Notes under the pieces: model-generated
Database searches by the model: none
What the model was told of the DNA's origin: nothing
Seen by the model: the letters and a program-made list of their open reading frames with translations, nothing else
Shown here: piece after piece, positions 5,862 to 9,971 of the stretch
How positions within the stretch are numbered: position 1 is the stretch's first letter
Layout of the letters: each line of letters starts with the position of its first letter
Position numbers and translations under genes: made by a program
Assembly (NCBI GenBank): GCA_003232855.1
Contig: QIKC01000103.1
Span: 1 to 9,971 of the forward strand
From: Verrucomicrobiales bacterium
Lineage (GTDB): Bacteria; Verrucomicrobiota; Verrucomicrobiia; Verrucomicrobiales; DEV007
DNA length: 9,971 nucleotides
Direction of reading: 5' to 3'

Positions 5862-6830
5862 ATGCAGTCTGATGATCAGGCGGGGATCGGCTGGGGTGGG
5901 CGTCGCGGGGGGGCGGGTGGCCGTCGCGAGGCGCTGTCGCCGCTGATGATCCTCATCGCGATCAACGTCGGGGTTTTCGTCCTGCAGTACGTTTTCGGGT
6001 TGGGCGGGACGTTGGTGCGTGAGCGGGGCATCGAAACGTTTTTGCCGTGGGGGGAGGCGAGCCGGGAGCTGGTGTTCGGGCAGGGGCAGGTCTGGACCTT
6101 GGTGACTTACATGTTTGTCCACGGCAGTCTGTTGCACATCTTGTTCAACATTATCATCATCTATAGCTGCGGTCGCGCGGTGCTGGCGATGGTGGGGAGG
6201 CGGCATTTTCTGCGGATTTATTTTCTGGCGGGTTTGTTGGGCGGTGTGTTGCAGATTTTCCTGTGGCCGAATCCTGTGGTGGGAGCTTCGGCGTGTGGCT
6301 TTGGTTTGTTGGTCGCTTTGGCGACGTTGCTGCCGGAGCAGCAGGTGACGATGTTGCTCTATTTTATTATCCCCGTCCGGCTGCGGCTCAAGTACTTGGC
6401 CTACGGGCTGGTTGGGATTTCGGTGCTGTTCATGGTGATCGGGCTGGTGGCCGGAGCGGGTGCCGATGTGCCGATGGTCTCTGGTGTCGCTCACGCCGCG
6501 CATCTCGGTGGCGCCCTTGTCGGGTTCCTCTATATCCGTCTCTCGGGACTCGGGGGCGTGAAGTTGACTCGGGAGGGTCTGGCCGATCAGCGGGCAAAGT
6601 CGGAGCGCCGGGGGATGGTGGCGAGTCGTTCCAAGGCGAAGCGGCGTAGGACGGTCACCGCCAGCGAGGTGAAGAAGTCTCGGCGGGCGGGTGCGGATTT
6701 TGTTAGTGCGGAGATCGACCCCATTTTGGACAAGATCAACCGCGAGGGGTTCGGCAGTCTTTCGGATGAAGAGCGTGAAGTGCTCGATGCGGGGAGTCAG
6801 AAAATTTCCGACAGCGCCAATTCGAAGTGA
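5862..6830 (+). CDS. Rhomboid-family intramembrane serine protease with C-terminal cytoplasmic extension
   Basis: Rhomboids cut membrane proteins within or beside their transmembrane segment in the inner membrane. This 322-residue protein has the family layout: hydrophobic helices from about residue 27, the loop/TM2 motif HGSLLHILFN (H87, H92, N96, the same spacing as H145/H150/N154 of E. coli GlpG), the serine motif GASACGFGLL with nucleophile S143, and AHLGGALVG with catalytic H214. All catalytic residues are present. The residue after the serine is Ala, giving GASA instead of the usual GxSG. After the last helix comes a basic linker (about 245-275) and a terminal block, ILDKINREGFGSLSDEERE, that recalls a small domain (DUF6576-like) often found at rhomboid C-termini. 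I chose the ATG at 5862. An upstream in-frame GTG/ATG at 5715/5718 would add about 49 Arg-rich residues of poor quality. The stop overlaps the next gene's GTG, so the two are translationally coupled. Confidence 0.87.
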   Translation: MQSDDQAGIGWGGRRGGAGGRREALSPLMILIAINVGVFVLQYVFGLGGTLVRERGIETFLPWGEASRELVFGQGQVWTLVTYMFVHGSLLHILFNIIIIYSCGRAVLAMVGRRHFLRIYFLAGLLGGVLQIFLWPNPVVGASACGFGLLVALATLLPEQQVTMLLYFIIPVRLRLKYLAYGLVGISVLFMVIGLVAGAGADVPMVSGVAHAAHLGGALVGFLYIRLSGLGGVKLTREGLADQRAKSERRGMVASRSKAKRRRTVTASEVKKSRRAGADFVSAEIDPILDKINREGFGSLSDEEREVLDAGSQKISDSANSK

Positions 6831-7294
6831 GCGGTGTGTCGACAGGTTCGCCCACGGCCGGGCGCGGTCGGCACGTGATTCGTGGAGTGATATCGTTTGC
6901 CGCAGTGCCGGTGTTTTTTGGGTCGATCTATTTCGCTGCTCGCAGTGGGATCGACGTTGCCGACAGGCAGGTGCCGCCGGGTAGCGTGGCGGCGGTGGGG
7001 CAGGAGCAGATCGGTGGGCGTTGGCGCTCTTTGGGCGACGGTGGCAAGGTGGTGGTCGCAGATGCGGTGCAGGCGTTGCGTGAGTACGCGTTCCAACAAT
7101 CGATCGCCGAGCCCGAACTGGTGCGCGGCGTGCGTGAGATCGAGCTGGCTGCGGAGGGTTGGGAGATCGAGGTGCTGCCCGGCGGTGATCGCCGTTTTCT
7201 CCGCGTGGAGCTGAGGGCGGACGGGAGTGGTGGCGAGGTGTTTTGGCTGCGGGCGGAGGATCTGCGGCAGGTGGCGAAGCCTGTCGATGGCTGA
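6827..7294 (+). CDS. Small single-pass membrane protein, unknown function
   Basis: I do not recognise this 155-residue protein. It starts at a GTG that overlaps the rhomboid TGA (GTGA) and has no ribosome binding site of its own, so it is probably translated by ribosomes finishing the rhomboid. A basic N-terminus (GRGRHVIRG) precedes one transmembrane helix (about 18-38, VISFAAVPVFFGSIYFAA), which predicts N-in, C-out topology with about 115 residues in the periplasm. The helix has Pro and Gly in its middle. The outer part is acidic and has an alternating strand-like stretch (REIELAAEGWEIEVLPGGDRR interrupted by loops), with no cysteines or obvious catalytic motif. An alternative GTG four codons later (6836) cannot be excluded. 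Its fixed place between rhomboid and the AsmA-like gene suggests an envelope role; whether it is a rhomboid substrate is speculation. Confidence 0.7.
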   Translation: MSGVSTGSPTAGRGRHVIRGVISFAAVPVFFGSIYFAARSGIDVADRQVPPGSVAAVGQEQIGGRWRSLGDGGKVVVADAVQALREYAFQQSIAEPELVRGVREIELAAEGWEIEVLPGGDRRFLRVELRADGSGGEVFWLRAEDLRQVAKPVDG

Positions 7295-7340
7295 GCGATT
7301 TTCCCCCTGTTCAAACTCTAAGCACCCCGTATCGTCCCCG

Positions 7341-8156
7341 ATGCTTCGCCGGAAAAAGTGGATCAGCCGACTGCGCCGACTGGCTTTGGTTTCGCTTTGT
7401 CTCGTGGTTGGCGGGCTTTTGTTAGTTAATGTGGCGATCAACGTGCCGCCGCTGAAGGGTAAGCTGCAGCGGATGGCGGCGGGCCAGCTCGGGCAGCCGG
7501 TGCGGATCGGGTGGGGCAGCTACTGGCCATGGTCTGGAGGGCGGCTGAACAATGTTCGCGTCGGCCAGGAGGGGGCGCCGGTGCTGGTCACCGATGTGCG
7601 TGTGCGGGTGGCGCCGTTGAAATTCGTGCGCCAGTGGTTGGCCGGCGGCGATGTCGAGATCGGCGAGGTGGAATGCCTGCGGCCAAAATTTTCCCTATCG
7701 CTGCCGGAGCCGCAGGCGATCCGAGTGGCTTCGAACGTTCCCGTGCAAGCTCCCGCGTCCGTGCCCGCCCCGACGGTGGAGCCGGTTCCAGCGCCTGCGC
7801 CCGCGCCCGCGCCATCTGGCACCGGCGTTGCGGCGCCCGCGCCCACGCCGCCCGCCTCATCGGCAGCGTCGGCGATCCAGCGCGGGTTCCTTTTGGCAAA
7901 AGTGAAAATGAGCGGCGGCGAGATCGTCATCGAGGACCGCGCCGGTGGGCGCCCGGTGGCGACCGTCGAGGCGCTCGAGTTCGAGCTGCTGCCGCCGGGG
8001 GAGGCGGGGGTGTATCTGGCGGGGACGGTGCGGCTGGGTGCGGTGTCGTTGGCGTCGCGTCGCCGGTTCGGGGAGTGCGCAGGTGAGTTGGAAGCCGATG
8101 GGAATCGAGATTCGCGACGTCGAGTTACCGTTCGACGGCGGCGTGGTGCGCGGTAA
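7341..8156 (+). CDS. AsmA-like inner-membrane protein, N-terminal part (frame broken)
   Basis: This is the first part of an AsmA/DUF748-type envelope protein, a family anchored in the inner membrane with a long periplasmic body linked to outer-membrane assembly or lipid transport. Residues 1-12 are basic, 13-32 form one membrane helix, and then comes the usual family opening: NVPPLKGKLQRMAAGQLGQPVRIG, followed by a strand-rich stretch (LNNVRVGQEGAPVLVTDVRVRVAPL). A Pro/Ala-rich linker occupies about 136-176, and a second strand-rich segment begins MSGGEIVIEDRAGG. Up to about residue 254 (EADG) the sequence looks natural; the last 17 residues are Arg-rich and look out of frame. The continuation is in the +1 frame, so one extra base near 8097-8102 would explain the break. 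The ATG at 7341 is preferred to one at 7287, which overlaps the upstream stop, because it starts directly before the membrane helix. Confidence 0.65.
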   Translation: MLRRKKWISRLRRLALVSLCLVVGGLLLVNVAINVPPLKGKLQRMAAGQLGQPVRIGWGSYWPWSGGRLNNVRVGQEGAPVLVTDVRVRVAPLKFVRQWLAGGDVEIGEVECLRPKFSLSLPEPQAIRVASNVPVQAPASVPAPTVEPVPAPAPAPAPSGTGVAAPAPTPPASSAASAIQRGFLLAKVKMSGGEIVIEDRAGGRPVATVEALEFELLPPGEAGVYLAGTVRLGAVSLASRRRFGECAGELEADGNRDSRRRVTVRRRRGAR

Positions 8157-8781
8157 CGCCAAGGTCGAAACGACACGACCAGGAAATCCATTCACGGCGG
8201 AGTTTTCCGCGGGCGACATTGATCTGAGTGCACTGGTGGGAGATCTCGGTGACGATGTCCCGGTGGAATTGTTGAGTGGCGAGGGTCGGGCGAAGGTGCG
8301 CATCCAAGGTCTGGCGGCGGCTCCGGGTGACACACGCGCGCGCATTGCAATATCGGCTTCGGAGGTCAGGGTGAAGATTGCAGACGGCGAAATGGCGGTG
8401 ACGGATGTCGAGGCGATGATCGATTTGGTACGTGGCAATCTTTTGCTAAGCGAGGCGGGCGCGCGCACGGGAGGGCTGTGGATCAAATCCTCCGGGCGCC
8501 TCGGCCGCGATGGCGGGCTCGACCTAATCGCCCGCCTTTACGCCGCTGGCGATCTGCGCGGCGCGATCGGGCGCGGGGCGGCGAATGCCGGTGGCGAGGT
8601 GAGCTTCCGCCGCCTGCCGGAGACCGAATGGTATTATCACGACTTCCGGGTGGGCGGCAGCATCGCGCAGCCGTTGGCCGATTTTTGGAACCGTGGCGAG
8701 GCGATGCCCATCACCAGCCTGTTGCGGAAATTTTTTCAAGACGCCGGTCTGGCCGACGTCACTGGGGGGACGGGGGAATGA
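8098..8781 (+). CDS. AsmA-like protein, C-terminal part (frame broken)
   Basis: This frame carries the rest of the AsmA-like body: 227 residues of strand-rich, glycine- and aspartate-rich sequence (IEIRDVELPFDGGVVRGNAKV, then a GDIDLSALVGD block) and an ending typical of these proteins (FRVGGSIAQPLADFW), where the last strand leads to a short amphipathic tail. It continues naturally from EADG of the upstream part. Removing one base near the GGG at 8100-8102 would give a single 479-residue protein from 7341 to 8781. The ATG at 8098 with GGAAG shortly before it could allow internal reinitiation, so two separately translated halves are possible but less likely. Upstream of 8098 this frame is Arg-rich and looks non-coding. 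Its TGA overlaps the rsmD ATG (ATGA), so translation of this part is probably coupled to rsmD. Either a true frameshift mutation or a sequencing error explains the break. Confidence 0.6.
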   Translation: MGIEIRDVELPFDGGVVRGNAKVETTRPGNPFTAEFSAGDIDLSALVGDLGDDVPVELLSGEGRAKVRIQGLAAAPGDTRARIAISASEVRVKIADGEMAVTDVEAMIDLVRGNLLLSEAGARTGGLWIKSSGRLGRDGGLDLIARLYAAGDLRGAIGRGAANAGGEVSFRRLPETEWYYHDFRVGGSIAQPLADFWNRGEAMPITSLLRKFFQDAGLADVTGGTGE

Positions 8782-9332
8782 GGATCATCGCGGGCAGCGC
8801 CGGCGGCATCCCGCTGCGCGTCCCGGGCGCGGATGTGCGCCCGACCACCGACCGCGTGCGCGAGGCGCTGTTCTCGGTGCTCGGCGACCGCGTGCCCGAC
8901 GCTCGCTGCCTCGATCTCTACGCCGGCTCGGGCTCTCTGGGGATCGAGGCGCTCAGCCGCGGGGCGAAATCCTGCCTCTTCGTCGATCGCGCCCGCGCCT
9001 CTTGTGAGGCGGTGCGCGCGAATCTCGCCAAAGCGCGGCTGGCCGGTGGCGAGGTGCGTTGCGCCGAGGTCGGGCGCTTCCTGCGCGGCGCCGCTGGCAG
9101 CTACGATTTGGTTTTTGCCGATCCGCCCTATGCGCAACGCGGCGCCCCGGATCCGGCGGCGGTGCTGGCGCTCTCCGCCGCCCTGATCGAGATCTTGGCA
9201 CCGCAGGCGACACTTCTCCTTGAATCGCGCAAGGGTGCGGGGGAGTATCCCCACGATGAGCGACTCGAACCCTTCGACCTACGCGAGTATGGGGATACCC
9301 AACTCGCGCTCTACCGTCGTCGTGACGATTGA
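8778..9332 (+). CDS. rsmD: 16S rRNA (guanine(966)-N(2))-methyltransferase RsmD
   Basis: RsmD transfers a methyl group from S-adenosylmethionine to N2 of G966 (E. coli numbering) in 16S rRNA on the small ribosomal subunit. The 184 residues, a normal length, show the family signature MRIIAGSAGG at the N-terminus, RPTTDRVREALFSVL at 21-35, the SAM-binding motif I DLYAGSGSLGIEALSRGA (46-63) and the catalytic DPPY (115-118), as in amino-methylating enzymes. The ATG at 8778 overlaps the stop of the AsmA-like gene and has GGGGGA just upstream, the best ribosome binding site in the plus-strand block. It is followed after 30 bp by the Kdo transferase gene. Nothing looks truncated. Confidence 0.93.
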   Translation: MRIIAGSAGGIPLRVPGADVRPTTDRVREALFSVLGDRVPDARCLDLYAGSGSLGIEALSRGAKSCLFVDRARASCEAVRANLAKARLAGGEVRCAEVGRFLRGAAGSYDLVFADPPYAQRGAPDPAAVLALSAALIEILAPQATLLLESRKGAGEYPHDERLEPFDLREYGDTQLALYRRRDD

Positions 9333-9362
9333 TCGCCAAGATCACCAAGCCGGTCCCCGCAG

Positions 9363-9971
9363 ATGAACCGCCGCATCGTCCTGCTCATCTACAACCTGCT
9401 GCTGCCCTTCGCGCTGCTGCTGTCGTTGCCTGGCTACTTGCTCAAAATGTTGCGTCGCGGCAATTACGGGAATGGGTTCGGCGAGCGCTTTGCCCGCTAC
9501 CGTCCGGAGAAAGCGGCTGCCCTGGCGGCGCTCGACCGCCCGATTTGGATCCACGCGGTCAGCGTCGGCGAGGTAAATATCGCCACGAAGTTGATCGCCG
9601 CCCTGCGTCGGATCCAGCCCGAACTGTCGGTGGTGATTTCGACCACCACGCCCACCGGGTTCGCCATCGCCGACCGCTCGGAGGCCGATGTGGCGATCTA
9701 TAACCCAGTCGATTTCTGGCCGATTGCCCGGCGAGCGATCGGCGTCATCGATCCACGGGCGCTGGTTATGATCGAGGCCGAAGTCTGGCCCAATCTGGTC
9801 GGGTTTGCGCGGCGGCGCGGTTTGGAAGTGTCGCTGGTCAACGCCCGGCTATCGCCGCGTTCAGAGCGTCGATACCGAAAATTCCGCGCCTTCACCGCCC
9901 CGGTGTTCGGCATGTTGACCCGAATTTGTTTGCAAGAGGAGGAGGACATCGGGCGTTGGCTCTCGCTCGGT
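9363..9971 (+). CDS. waaA: 3-deoxy-D-manno-octulosonic acid (Kdo) transferase, 5' part
   Basis: WaaA (KdtA) adds Kdo from CMP-Kdo to the lipid A precursor on the cytoplasmic face of the inner membrane, the first core step of LPS synthesis. The window ends after 203 codons; the family is about 420-430 residues, so only the N-terminal GT-B-type domain is here. The hydrophobic N-terminal anchor (LLIYNLLLPFALLLSLPGYLL) is followed by GFGERF, the IHAVSVGEVN motif with the catalytic-base glutamate (E70), STTTPTGF, YNPVDFWP, the conserved MIEAEVWPNL and NARLSPRS. These are all hallmarks of the family. The start has no clear ribosome binding site and lies 30 bp after rsmD, so it is probably part of the same operon. 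Its presence implies the cell makes Kdo-containing LPS. Confidence 0.93.
   Translation, partial: MNRRIVLLIYNLLLPFALLLSLPGYLLKMLRRGNYGNGFGERFARYRPEKAAALAALDRPIWIHAVSVGEVNIATKLIAALRRIQPELSVVISTTTPTGFAIADRSEADVAIYNPVDFWPIARRAIGVIDPRALVMIEAEVWPNLVGFARRRGLEVSLVNARLSPRSERRYRKFRAFTAPVFGMLTRICLQEEEDIGRWLSLG

Overview
The window looks like chromosomal DNA of a Gram-negative, LPS-making bacterium with fairly GC-rich genes. A Verrucomicrobiota (Opitutae-like) origin is my best guess, from the style of the secreted C39-like protease, the rhomboid with a C-terminal extension, and the rhomboid / AsmA-like / rsmD / waaA order. This is pattern memory, not a search result.

Layout. (1) 1-601: the 5' end of an ISAs1-family transposase gene, broken after about 100 codons, then AT-rich spacer with a short tandem repeat and a plausible promoter. 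(2) 602-1918 (+): a secreted papain-like (C39-type) cysteine protease with visibly lower GC than the rest. (3) 2062-4463 (-): the two subunits of acetolactate synthase, ilvB then ilvN in transcription order, separated by 131 bp that carry a run of eight heptanucleotide repeats. (4) 4464-5665 (-): a secreted protein of unknown function whose reading frame appears to continue in the -1 frame across a C CCA AAG TAA sequence, adding a proline/alanine-rich stalk and a transmembrane anchor. (5) 5862-9971 (+): a tightly packed block of a rhomboid protease, a small single-pass membrane protein, an AsmA-like envelope protein split by a frame break, the 16S rRNA methyltransferase rsmD, and the start of the Kdo transferase waaA, which runs off the end. 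Three of these junctions are overlaps (GTGA, a 59-bp overlap in the broken gene, and ATGA), so the block is probably one operon.

How the genes work together. ilvBN makes the first committed intermediates of branched-chain amino acid synthesis. The plus-strand block is mostly envelope work: intramembrane proteolysis, an AsmA-like inner-membrane protein and Kdo addition to lipid A, with rsmD embedded. The two most interesting points are the apparent -1 frame switch at 5072-5078, which could give soluble and membrane-anchored forms of one protein, and the heptamer array between ilvB and ilvN. Both apparent frame breaks lie in or near short G/C runs, so assembly error has to be excluded before either is read as biology. 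I found no tRNA, rRNA, CRISPR array or convincing intrinsic terminator.
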